A DNA stretch of 64,000 bases from Propionibacteriaceae bacterium (lineage in GTDB: Bacteria; Actinomycetota; Actinomycetes; Propionibacteriales; Propionibacteriaceae), in contig JAISAO010000024.1 of NCBI GenBank assembly GCA_031266665.1, positions 100,860-164,859 on the forward strand, in the 5' to 3' direction. Of this stretch, positions 18,852 through 26,573 are shown in pieces. The notes under the pieces are model-generated. The model saw only the letters and a program-made list of their open reading frames with translations. It did no database searches and had not been told where the DNA came from. How positions within the stretch are numbered: position 1 is the first letter of the stretch; the number at the start of each line of letters is the position of its first letter. A program made the position numbers and the translations under genes.

Positions 18852-19187
18852 TTATTCATCGCCGAACAGTTCCGCCTCGATATCCGGGGCCACGACCCGC
18901 GCCATGGCGTCCATGGACTCATGCCACACGCGCTGAACCTCGGAGTACGGGATGCGGTGCCGGTTGCCGACCTTGACGGCCTGGATATCCCCGTTCGCGA
19001 TCCGCCGCGAGATCGTGGAGCGTGACACCATGAGCCGCTGCGCCGCCTCTTCGGGGCTGAGCAGGTTCGCCTCGGTGCTGACCACGACAGTCTGGCCGGA
19101 CTGGCCCGCCTGGCGCATGAACGCGATCAGCGCCTCTTCCCACGGTGACTGTTTCCCGGACAGGTGGTACGATGTTCGGGAAAGCAT
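18852..19187 (-). CDS. Excisionase-like helix-turn-helix DNA-binding protein
   Basis: 111 residues from ATG 19187. The core LLSPEEAAQRLMVSRSTISR, then IANGDIQAVKVGNRHRIPYS, is the winged-helix (MerR/excisionase) DNA-binding module used by small regulators and by antitoxins of PIN-type systems. The C-terminus (ARVVAPDIEAELFGDE) is acidic, like an antitoxin tail. No PIN gene follows; the next genes leftward, 60 bp on, are the RelB/MazF pair. It diverges from the AbiEi-like gene with about 50 bp between them, so it may regulate both sides. Confidence 0.75.
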   Translation of the reverse strand: MLSRTSYHLSGKQSPWEEALIAFMRQAGQSGQTVVVSTEANLLSPEEAAQRLMVSRSTISRRIANGDIQAVKVGNRHRIPYSEVQRVWHESMDAMARVVAPDIEAELFGDE

Positions 19188-19235
19188 AGTGTTCCGCTGT
19201 CAGCGGGAACGCCCCGATACCCGAACGGAGGTGGG

Positions 19236-20312
19236 ATGGCGGCCATAGGTGAAGTGCCGACGGAGGGTGACGTTGCGCGCCAGATTTCCGCTCTGCTGCG
19301 TGACCGTCTACCGACGGGTTGGGCGACACCTGAGATGCTGAGCAGTCCGGGCGGACCAGACTTGCGGATTGACATCGACGTGCCGAGTGCGGGTCGCGCA
19401 CGGCTTCTGGTCGAGGTCAAGCGACTCGTCGAGCGGCGCGATATCCCCCGCCTCATCAAGCAACTCCAAGCCTGGACTAGCACGCCCGGCGATGTACCAG
19501 TGATCGCCGCCCGCTACCTCTCCCCTTCTGTCCGCGAGGCACTGACCGAGGAGGGGCTGTCGTGGGTAGATGCGACCGGGAACATGCGGATCATGGTTGA
19601 GCGGCCAGCAGTGTTCATCTCGGATCGAGGCGAGGACCGCGACCCCTGGCGTAGAGGCAGACCGCGTGGCACCCTCAAAGGCGAACCGGCCGCTCGGGTC
19701 GTTCGGGCTTTGCTTGACTACCGACGAGGCTGGCGCGTACGTGACCTGATCGCCACATCCGGGACATCTAGCGGAGCCACCTACCGGGTACTGGACTACC
19801 TTCAACGTGAAGACCTCATCGTCAAGAACGATGCCCTTTACCAGGTGACTGATTGGGAACGGCTGCTACGAGCCTGGAGCCTTGACACGCCACTGGACTC
19901 GGCCACTCGCACGATGGCGTTCATCGATTCCCGTGGAGTCAGTCATCTCCTCAGCACTCTGTCGAAAGACTGGTGGTTCCCGTACGCCGTGACGGGATCG
20001 GTCGCCGTCCAAGAGTGGGCCCCCTATGCCCCATCCAAGGCGGCATACGTCTACGTGTCCTCGATCCAGGAGGCCGCCACACAGTGGAACTTGCGAGTCA
20101 ACGTGGCCGCCCCCAATGCCATTCTGCTCGAACCCGCCACCGTGGGTGATGTGCCGTTCGTGAACACTGTCATGACCGAGGCCGGGTACACGATAGCTGC
20201 CCCGCCCCAGGTTGCCGCCGATCTGCTGTCGGGACCCGGACGGGAACCTGCCGAGGGCGAGTTCCTCATCGAGTGGATGAAAGCCAATGAAGAGAGGTGG
20301 CGTCGTGACTGA
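19236..20312 (+). CDS. AbiEi-like antitoxin/regulator of a nucleotidyltransferase TA pair
   Basis: 358 residues. ATG 19236 follows GGAGGTGGG. The N-terminal part contains RARLLVEVKRLVERRDIPRL and LSPSVREALTEEGLSWVDAT. A winged helix-turn-helix (~150-215) includes LKGEPAARVVRALLDYRRGW and TSSGATYRVLDYLQRE, and the C-terminus ends PGREPAEGEFLIEWMKANEE. This layout is common in actinobacterial genes placed directly before AbiEii-like nucleotidyltransferases. The stop overlaps the next gene (GTGACTGA), indicating translational coupling. Phage-abortive or toxin-antitoxin function is inferred from the pairing. Confidence 0.7.
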   Translation: MAAIGEVPTEGDVARQISALLRDRLPTGWATPEMLSSPGGPDLRIDIDVPSAGRARLLVEVKRLVERRDIPRLIKQLQAWTSTPGDVPVIAARYLSPSVREALTEEGLSWVDATGNMRIMVERPAVFISDRGEDRDPWRRGRPRGTLKGEPAARVVRALLDYRRGWRVRDLIATSGTSSGATYRVLDYLQREDLIVKNDALYQVTDWERLLRAWSLDTPLDSATRTMAFIDSRGVSHLLSTLSKDWWFPYAVTGSVAVQEWAPYAPSKAAYVYVSSIQEAATQWNLRVNVAAPNAILLEPATVGDVPFVNTVMTEAGYTIAAPPQVAADLLSGPGREPAEGEFLIEWMKANEERWRRD

Positions 20313-20715
20313 CGCAGTGACCATGGCCAGAACAGGGCTCCTCGACGCACTGGACGCGCTGAAGCCGCATCTGAACGCTCTCGTCCTCGTCGGCGCCCAG
20401 GCGATCTACCTCCACACCGGTTCAGCCGAGATCGCCCTAGCCGAGTACACCACCGACGGCGACGTCGCCGTGGACCCAGAGTTGCTGGCCTCAAGCCCAC
20501 TCATCGAAGACGCGATGCGAGCAGCAGGGTTCAGGCCCGACCCACGGGAAAACGTCGTCGGAACGTGGATCTCACCCGGCGGTGTGTCTGTCGACCTGAT
20601 GGTCCCCGACGCCGTCGCGGGCCCAGGTCGGCGCGGTGTGCGACCAACACCCAGCAACACGAACCAACCGAGTGGGGTCGCCGTACACCCCGCGTCCGCG
20701 AGGGGTTTTACATGA
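20305..20715 (+). CDS. AbiEii-like nucleotidyltransferase, C-terminally truncated
   Basis: 136 residues from GTG 20305. The catalytic fold is seen in LVLVGAQAIYLHTGS, then YTTDGDVAVDP with the paired acidic residues (DxD) of minimal nucleotidyltransferases, and VDLMVPDAVAGPGRRG. Family members continue another ~100 residues with a helical domain. Here the frame ends after an unrelated Pro/Ser/Thr-rich tail, 80 bp before the tRNA-Pro 3' end. The toxin is probably inactive or altered. Its end may mark the junction of the accessory region with the tRNA. Confidence 0.65.
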   Translation: MTDAVTMARTGLLDALDALKPHLNALVLVGAQAIYLHTGSAEIALAEYTTDGDVAVDPELLASSPLIEDAMRAAGFRPDPRENVVGTWISPGGVSVDLMVPDAVAGPGRRGVRPTPSNTNQPSGVAVHPASARGFT

Positions 20716-20795
20716 CTAAAAGATGACCTGGCCATTTTCCCAAAACCTACCGTTCCGAGGAAACCCGCCCCGACTAGGCCATTCAGAGCCTCACA

Positions 20796-20872
<77 letters not shown>

Positions 20873-21212
20873 ATCAGCCCTGAATCCGCTCCGGGCCGAC
20901 GAGCAGTCTAACCCATGGGGCCGTCGTTCCAGCAATCGCCCGGCGGGCTTCTCGCCCGCCCCCGGCCGCGTCCGTCCACCATGTCGGGCGAACCCCCGGT
21001 CGCGGCCGGACGCCCGGGCCTCGTCCTTCGGACCAAGAGTCTGTCCTTCGGACCCCGGGCCTTGTCCTCCGGCTCCCCTGGCCTTGTCCTCCGGACGCCG
21101 GCTCCCGGCTCCCGGCCTCGTCCCGGACGCCGGCTCCCGGCTCCCGGCCTCGTCCCGGAACCCGGCTCCCGTCTCGGCCGAGTGGCGGCGGGCTGGGCTA
21201 TCGTGGCTCGGC
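20873..21212. other. Non-coding interval with tandem GC-rich repeats
   Basis: A perfect 32-bp tandem duplication occurs at 21093-21124 and 21125-21156 (starts GGACGCCGGCTCCCGGC), followed by a partial third unit. Looser repeats around GTCCTTCGGACC and TTGTCCTCCGG precede it (21023-21090). The open frames here are Pro/Arg/Ser-rich and not supported as genes. Confidence 0.7.
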
Positions 21213-22181
21213 ATGAGGGAGAGGACCATCCACTTGGCCGGCGGCTGCTTCTGGGGCGTCGAGCATTATCTTCGCCACCTGCCGGGCGTGATTGACAGCC
21301 GGGTCGGCTACGCCAACGGGCGCACGGCCGCGCCGACCTACGAGACGGTCTGCTCCCAGACGACGGATCATGTCGAGACCGTCGAGGTGGTCTACGACGG
21401 CGACCGGTTGGAGCTGGGGGACCTGTTGTGGCTCTTCTTCGAGGCCATCGATCCGACGGCGGTCGACCGGCAAGGGCCGGACCGGGGGCGGCAGTACCGC
21501 AGCGGGGTCTACTGGTCCGACCCGGACGACCGGGCGACAGTCGAGGCCGCGCTGGTCGAGTTGTCCCGTAGGATCGGCCGGCCGACAGCGGTCGAGGGCC
21601 GGGAGTTGGTCGGCTTCTGGCCGGCCGAGGACTATCACCAGCGTTACCTCGAACACCACCCGGACGGCTACTGCCACATCCCCAAGGCCGCCGTCACGGC
21701 TCTGTCGGACCGGGCCGCCCGGGTGCGCCAACTGCGCCGCCTGACCCCGGAGCAATACGCCGTCACCCAGCACGGCGCCACCGAGCCGGCCTTCGCCAAC
21801 CCCTACCACGATTTTTTCCAGCCCGGCGTCTACGTCGACGTGGTCTCTGGGCAACCATTGTTCTTGTCGACGGACAAGTTCGACTCCGGTTGTGGCTGGC
21901 CGGCCTTCGCCCGCCCGCTGGACGAGGCTCTGGTGGACGAGCTCCCGGACCACCAGTTGGCCAGGTCTCGGACCGAGATCCGGACCCGGGCCTCCGGCTC
22001 GCACCTGGGCCACGTCTTCGCCGACGGCCCGGCCGGCCTGGGCGGGCGGCGTTACTGCGTCAACTCGGCCGCCCTGCGCTTCGTCCCCCTGGCAGAGATG
22101 GCCGTCGCCGGCTACGCCGACCTGATCCCCCGGTTGGAGGCCGGCGCCCCGGCCGCCCCGCCCCCGGCGGCGGACGACTGA
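21213..22181 (+). CDS. msrAB: Fused peptide methionine sulfoxide reductase MsrA-MsrB
   Basis: 322 residues. Repairs both S- and R-methionine sulfoxides in oxidised proteins. MsrA (residues ~1-165) has the catalytic GGCFWGVE with Cys12 and the YHQRYLEHHP block. MsrB (~180-305) has FDSGCGWPAFARP and the catalytic RYCVNSAALRF; the two CxxC zinc motifs found in many MsrB proteins are absent, as in other zinc-free forms. ATG 21213 is the family start, since a longer open frame reading through the tRNA has no merit. It stands alone, convergent with the ABC operon. Confidence 0.95.
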   Translation: MRERTIHLAGGCFWGVEHYLRHLPGVIDSRVGYANGRTAAPTYETVCSQTTDHVETVEVVYDGDRLELGDLLWLFFEAIDPTAVDRQGPDRGRQYRSGVYWSDPDDRATVEAALVELSRRIGRPTAVEGRELVGFWPAEDYHQRYLEHHPDGYCHIPKAAVTALSDRAARVRQLRRLTPEQYAVTQHGATEPAFANPYHDFFQPGVYVDVVSGQPLFLSTDKFDSGCGWPAFARPLDEALVDELPDHQLARSRTEIRTRASGSHLGHVFADGPAGLGGRRYCVNSAALRFVPLAEMAVAGYADLIPRLEAGAPAAPPPAADD

Positions 22182-22502
22182 CCGGTCGGCGGCCCTATCC
22201 CCGGAGTCCCAGCGGCTCCGACCCTGGCGACTGACGGCTGACCGTCCCGGCAGCCCATCCCTATCTCCGCGCCCGGCGCCCCGGCTGACCCGGCTCCGCC
22301 GGGCGGGTCGGGCCGGAGCCGGAACCTGGACCGGGTTCGGTCCGGAGTGGCACCGCCTGACCTCCCCCCGCCTCTATCGATTTATCGATTGACACGGGAG
22401 GACGTTCGCGGGCGCCTGAGATCCCGGATCGGGTCCGGGAGGACGAGGGCTGAGGCCGGGGACGGGGTTGGCGTCGGGGTCCGGGGATAGGTCGCCACCC
22501 GC
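22182..22502. other. Convergent intergenic interval, no gene seen
   Basis: Lies between the ends of msrAB and the ABC permease. An AT-rich island, ATCGATTTATCGATTGACA (22376-22394), stands out in GC-rich surroundings but has no gene positioned to use it. No clear intrinsic terminator. Confidence 0.5.
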
Positions 22503-23333
22503 TCAGCGGTTCTTCTCCGAGCGGGCGTACAAGATGGTGCCGACCACCAGGCAGAGCACGGTCAGGCCGGCGATGACGAGCAGGCTGACCGCCGGGTTGA
22601 ACAGCACCACGGCGTCATAGTCGGGTCGCCCGGCGTAGGCCACGGCCCGGCCCAGGTCGACGCAATAGGTCATGGGCAGGACGCGGCTGAGCAGGTACAA
22701 GACACCGCTGGAGTGGCCGATGGGGATGATGACGCCGGACAAGAACATCTGCGGCATGGTTATCAGCATCACCACCATGTTGGCGGCTTTGTTGCTCTTG
22801 ATCGATCCCATCACGATCATGGCCAAGGCCCCGCCCGACAGGCACATCAGCGGCGCCAGTCCCAGCAGCGCCAGCCACTGCCACGGGGCCAAGGTGATGT
22901 CCATGGCCAGGCCGACCAGCATCACTCCCAGGCAGCCGACCACCGCCACGAAGGACGAGCCGACGATCTTGCCCAGCACGATGGCGTAGCGCGACACCGG
23001 CGACACCAGCAGCTCGGCGGAGTAGTTGTCGTCGGCGTCGTCCACCAAAGACGACATGCCCATGGTGGTCATCATGAACAACATGTTGACCAACATGCCG
23101 ACGAACATGAATTGGCCGAAGTCGAAGTCCAGACCGGCGGTCATGTTCTGCATCAGGTTGCCGCCGACCATGCCCATCATGATCAGCGGCAGCACCAGGG
23201 CGGCGGCCGCGGACGAGGGGCGCTTGACGGTGATGAGGATGTCGCGGGCGGCCACCGTCCAAACGGCGTTCAGCTCCCGCGCCCCCCGCGAGGCGATCCG
23301 GCTCGTCGGGGCCGTCGTCAGCAGGCCGCTCAT
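22503..23333 (-). CDS. ABC-2 type exporter permease (DrrB-like)
   Basis: 276 residues with about six membrane segments, starting MSGLLTTAPTSRIASRGARE at ATG 23333. The motifs WTVAARDILITVKRP near the N-terminus and LPMTYCVDLGRAVAY near the C-terminus fit the ABC-2 family that exports drugs, lipids or polysaccharides. Its start overlaps the ATPase stop (ATGA), so the two are translationally coupled and make one transporter. The substrate is unknown; the adjacent two-component system may regulate it. A longer open frame to 23843 is an out-of-frame read-through of the ATPase. Confidence 0.9.
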   Translation of the reverse strand: MSGLLTTAPTSRIASRGARELNAVWTVAARDILITVKRPSSAAAALVLPLIMMGMVGGNLMQNMTAGLDFDFGQFMFVGMLVNMLFMMTTMGMSSLVDDADDNYSAELLVSPVSRYAIVLGKIVGSSFVAVVGCLGVMLVGLAMDITLAPWQWLALLGLAPLMCLSGGALAMIVMGSIKSNKAANMVVMLITMPQMFLSGVIIPIGHSSGVLYLLSRVLPMTYCVDLGRAVAYAGRPDYDAVVLFNPAVSLLVIAGLTVLCLVVGTILYARSEKNR

Positions 23334-24169
23334 GACCGCGCCCCCGTCCGGGCGGCGACACCCGTGTGGCCACCGCCGCCCTGACCATCGTCGCCCTGAT
23401 GGTTGGCCTCGTCCTGGCGCAGGAAGTCGACGTAGGCCTCCTCCAGACTGTCGGCCCCCAGGCTGCGTTTCATCTCCTGGGGCGGGCAGCACCAGGCGAT
23501 GCGGCCGTGGTTGATCAGGCAGACCGTGTCCGCCCCCTCGGCCTCGTCGATGTAGTGGGTGGTCAAGAAGATAGTTGTGCCCCACTCGCGCCGCACCTGG
23601 TCGAGGTAGTCCCACAGGTCGTGGCGGGAGACGGCGTCCAACCCCTGGGTGGGCTCGTCCAGGAAGAGCACCGGCGGGGTGTGGATGAGCGAGCGGACGA
23701 CCTCGAACTTGCGGGCCATGCCGCCGGACAGCTTCCCCACCCGGGTGAACAGGGCGTCGCCCACGCCGACCACCTCGGCCAGCTGGCGCACCCGCTGGCG
23801 GTAGGCGGCCGGCATCAGCTTGAAGCCCGGCCGCCAGGCCCACAGACCGTAGAGGCAGGCGTGGACGCGGATGTTCTCCTCGGCGGTCAGGATCTTGTCC
23901 AGGCTGGAGCGTTGGGCGATGACGCCGATGCGCTGGCGCACCTGGCGGTCCTGGGCGTCGATGTCACAGCCGGCGATCCGCACCCGCCCCGAGGTCTTGG
24001 CCAAGGTGGTGGTCAAGATCGAGATGGTGGTCGTCTTGCCGGCCCCGTTCGGCCCCAGGAAGGCGAAGAACTGGCCCTCGTCGACCGTCAAGCTGATGCC
24101 GCGCACGGCCGCCCGCTTGGTCCGTTTGTACTGTTTCACGAGGTCCTCGACCTCGATGACTGGCGCCAT
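23330..24169 (-). CDS. ABC exporter ATP-binding protein (DrrA-like)
   Basis: 279 residues from ATG 24169, which follows GGAGAG. Powers the DrrB-like permease. Walker A GPNGAGKTTT, signature LSGGMARKFEV, Walker B VLFLDEPTQGLDA and the H-loop TTHYIDEAEG are all intact. The C-terminal QEMKRSLGADSLEEAYVDFL is typical of daunorubicin-type ATPases. The frame remains open upstream to 24244 but the added residues are Arg-rich and unsupported. Divalent overlap with the permease indicates an operon; the histidine kinase ends ~80 bp upstream. Confidence 0.92.
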   Translation of the reverse strand: MAPVIEVEDLVKQYKRTKRAAVRGISLTVDEGQFFAFLGPNGAGKTTTISILTTTLAKTSGRVRIAGCDIDAQDRQVRQRIGVIAQRSSLDKILTAEENIRVHACLYGLWAWRPGFKLMPAAYRQRVRQLAEVVGVGDALFTRVGKLSGGMARKFEVVRSLIHTPPVLFLDEPTQGLDAVSRHDLWDYLDQVRREWGTTIFLTTHYIDEAEGADTVCLINHGRIAWCCPPQEMKRSLGADSLEEAYVDFLRQDEANHQGDDGQGGGGHTGVAARTGARS

Positions 24170-24251
24170 GGCCACTCTCCTTCGTCGCCGGCGCCGAGGC
24201 CTTCCCGGCGCCGCCGAGAAGCCACTATGGCGGCGCTGGATCAACGCCGTT

Positions 24252-25577
24252 TCAACTCTGTGTCAACGGCAGGTAAACCGTAACCGCCGTGCCGGCGCCG
24301 GGCGCGCTGGCCAGGTCGACGCGGCCGGAGTGCAACTCGACCACGCGCTTGACCAGGGCCAGCCCCAGGCCGTTGCCGTCGCCGCCACGAGCCTTGTCGC
24401 CGCGGTAGAAACGCTCGAAGACGTGCGGCCGGTCGGCCGGATCGATGCCGGGGCCGCTGTCGGCCACCTGGCAACACCAGCCGTCGGCGGCCGGCGTCAG
24501 GACGACCCGCACCCAGCCTGTGGCCGGCGTGAACTTGATGGCGTTCTGCACCAGGTTGATCCAGACCTGGCACAGCAGGTCGCGGTCGGCCACGATCTCG
24601 GTCCCGGACGGGTCGGTCGCCAACTCCAGGTCGAGGTCCTTGGCCGCCCACTGCGGCTCCAGCAACAAGATGACATCGCGCAACTGCTCGTCCAGGCGGT
24701 AGCGCTGTCGCTCCAAGGCGCCCGTCTCCAGGGCCGACAGCCGCAACAAGTTGTCGGACAACTTGGACAAGCGCCTGGTCTCGGCCTCGATGATGTCCAA
24801 ATAGTGCTCCCGGGCCTCCAGGGTCAAGGACGGGTCGCGCAACAGCCGGGCGAAACCGCCGATCGAGGTCAGGGGCGACTGGATCTCGTGCGAGACGTTG
24901 GAGATGAAGCCCTGGCGCTGGGCCTCCAGGTCGCCCAGCTCGGCCGCCAGATTGTTGACCGAGTCGATCAGCTCGATCAGCGGATGGCGCCGGTCGGCCG
25001 GCAGCCGGACGCTGAAGTCGCCGTGGGCGATGCGGTCCAGCGCCGCCATCACGTCTTGGCCGAAGCCGCCGCCGTCGCGCCGCAGGTCCGGCCTGCCCCG
25101 GCCCGCCACCAGATTGGACAGCATGGCCCCCAGCACCACCAAGACAAAGCCGCCGGCCACGGCGATCAGGTAGGCCCAGGGCTGGGCCGGCCGGCCGACC
25201 AGTCGGAACAGTCCGTCGCTGGCCGCCTGCCCGGCCACCATGCAGGCGACCACCCAGACCGCCGCCGCCACCACTTTGACGGCCCCCCAGGCCCCCAGAC
25301 GGACGGCCGGCGGCTCGTCCGGCGGGGGGCCGATCAGCGGCCTGGGGGACGGCCCGGGGCGGGCCGGCGGCGCCCCGGGCGGTCCGGGCGGGGGTGGTCC
25401 GGGTGGAGCCGGCGGCCCGGGCGGCCCCGGCCGGTGAGGCGAGCCGGACCGGGCCGATGGCGCCTCGGGCGGTCCTGGCCAAGCCGACGCCGCCGTGGTC
25501 GGGTTGTCGGCCGGGCGGCGGCCCGAGGCCGGACGGCTGGTCCGACCGGCCCGCTCCGAGGTCGAGTCATTGGTCAC
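24252..25577 (-). CDS. Sensor histidine kinase with Pro/Gly-rich N-terminal tail
   Basis: 441 residues. A ~95-residue cytoplasmic N-terminus made mostly of Pro, Gly, Ala and Arg, two membrane segments (~100-118 and ~133-155) with a very short external loop, a HAMP-like region (ALDRIAHGDFSVRLPADRR), then the H-box FISNVSHEIQSPLTSIGG with the phosphorylated His, and the ATPase with NLVQNAIKF, DSGPGID, FERFYRG and GNGLGLAL. The short loop suggests it senses the membrane or a partner, perhaps the adjacent exporter. It probably phosphorylates the response regulator ending 198 bp upstream. Confidence 0.93.
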   Translation of the reverse strand: MTNDSTSERAGRTSRPASGRRPADNPTTAASAWPGPPEAPSARSGSPHRPGPPGPPAPPGPPPPGPPGAPPARPGPSPRPLIGPPPDEPPAVRLGAWGAVKVVAAAVWVVACMVAGQAASDGLFRLVGRPAQPWAYLIAVAGGFVLVVLGAMLSNLVAGRGRPDLRRDGGGFGQDVMAALDRIAHGDFSVRLPADRRHPLIELIDSVNNLAAELGDLEAQRQGFISNVSHEIQSPLTSIGGFARLLRDPSLTLEAREHYLDIIEAETRRLSKLSDNLLRLSALETGALERQRYRLDEQLRDVILLLEPQWAAKDLDLELATDPSGTEIVADRDLLCQVWINLVQNAIKFTPATGWVRVVLTPAADGWCCQVADSGPGIDPADRPHVFERFYRGDKARGGDGNGLGLALVKRVVELHSGRVDLASAPGAGTAVTVYLPLTQS

Positions 25578-25774
25578 GTCGGTTTACTCCGTCGTTGAGT
25601 TGGTCATGTATCTACCCCGTCGTGAGCGGTTGGTCGTGTCGGCTCGGCCTGGTCGGCGTGGGGTTAGCGACGGTCGTGATGGCCTTGGTCTGTTGTCAGG
25701 TCGGTGGTCGTGTCGGTCTGGCTCGGAGCCCAGTGATCGGTCACGGTCTGTCCCGCCGGCCGGCCCAGCGGCCG

Positions 25775-26449
25775 TCACGGCGTCTCCTCCAGCCGGTAGC
25801 CCAGGCCGCGAACGGTGGCGATGCGGAAGCCGGCCTGGTCGCCGAAGCGTTCGCGCAGCCGGTTGATGTGGACGTCGAGGGTGCGCTCGTTGCCGGCGAA
25901 GTCGAAGCCCCAGACCTCGTCGATGATCTGCCGCCGGGTCAAAGTGCGCCCCTGGTGGGAGGCCAGCAAGAACAATAGGTCGAACTCTTTCAAGGGCAGG
26001 TCCAGGCTGGCGGCGCCACGGGCGGCGACGTGGCCTAAGGCGTCGAGGCTGACCTCCCCGGCCCGTGCCAACTGCTCCACCACCTTGTGGTAGCGGCGCA
26101 ACAAAGCTTTGGTCCGCATGACCAGCTCGGCCCCGGCGAAGGGCTTGACCAGGTAGTCGTCGGCCCCGGCGGCGAAGGCCTTGGCCTTGTCCGGCAGCTG
26201 GCCCTTGGCGGTCAGCATCAACAAGGGCAGCTCCGGGTAGTGGCGGCGGGCGACCCGGCAGAACTCGACCCCGTCCATCAGCGGCATCATGATGTCGACC
26301 AGGCAGAGGTCGACCGCCGTCTGCTCCAGCGCCCGCAATCCCTGCCGGCCGTCGCCGGCCCCCACGGTCTCGAAGCCCGCCCCCCGCAGCAGCGTCTGGG
26401 CCAGCTCCCGGATATGGGGGTCGTCATCGATCACCAAGACCGCGCCCAC
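25775..26449 (-). CDS. OmpR/PhoB-family response regulator
   Basis: 224 residues from a GTG at 26449. The receiver domain has DDD at 8-10, the phospho-acceptor Asp52 (VDIMMP), a Thr in LMLTAKG and the conserved Lys in YLVKPF. The C-terminal winged helix-turn-helix (~130-222) ends in TVRGLGYRLEE. It should act with the histidine kinase just downstream, and the ABC exporter genes on the same strand are the likely targets. Spacing of 198 bp between regulator and kinase is wide and contains short repeats around GGTCGTGTCGG. Confidence 0.94.
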   Translation of the reverse strand: MGAVLVIDDDPHIRELAQTLLRGAGFETVGAGDGRQGLRALEQTAVDLCLVDIMMPLMDGVEFCRVARRHYPELPLLMLTAKGQLPDKAKAFAAGADDYLVKPFAGAELVMRTKALLRRYHKVVEQLARAGEVSLDALGHVAARGAASLDLPLKEFDLLFLLASHQGRTLTRRQIIDEVWGFDFAGNERTLDVHINRLRERFGDQAGFRIATVRGLGYRLEETP

Positions 26450-26539
26450 GTCTGCCCCCGTCCGATCAAACCGACGGGCGCAGACTAGCCCGCCTGGATA
26501 AACCGAATGTCAACGCGGCCGGGCGCCGTCCGGTGGCCT

Positions 26540-26573
26540 CAGCCCAGATCCATCGGTGGATCTGGGCTCAGCC
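26540..26573. repeat. Dispersed palindromic repeat, copy E (compact)
   Basis: CAGCCCAGATCCA and TGGATCTGGGCTCAG meet across only a few bases (CGG), making a tight near-perfect hairpin. The pta stop codon (26568-26570 on the minus strand) lies inside the right arm, so this repeat sits exactly at the 3' end of pta. Confidence 0.8.

Noticed and set aside
22376..22394. Promoter with TTGACA
   Set aside because: It lies between two convergent gene ends with no gene positioned downstream and no matching -10 box.
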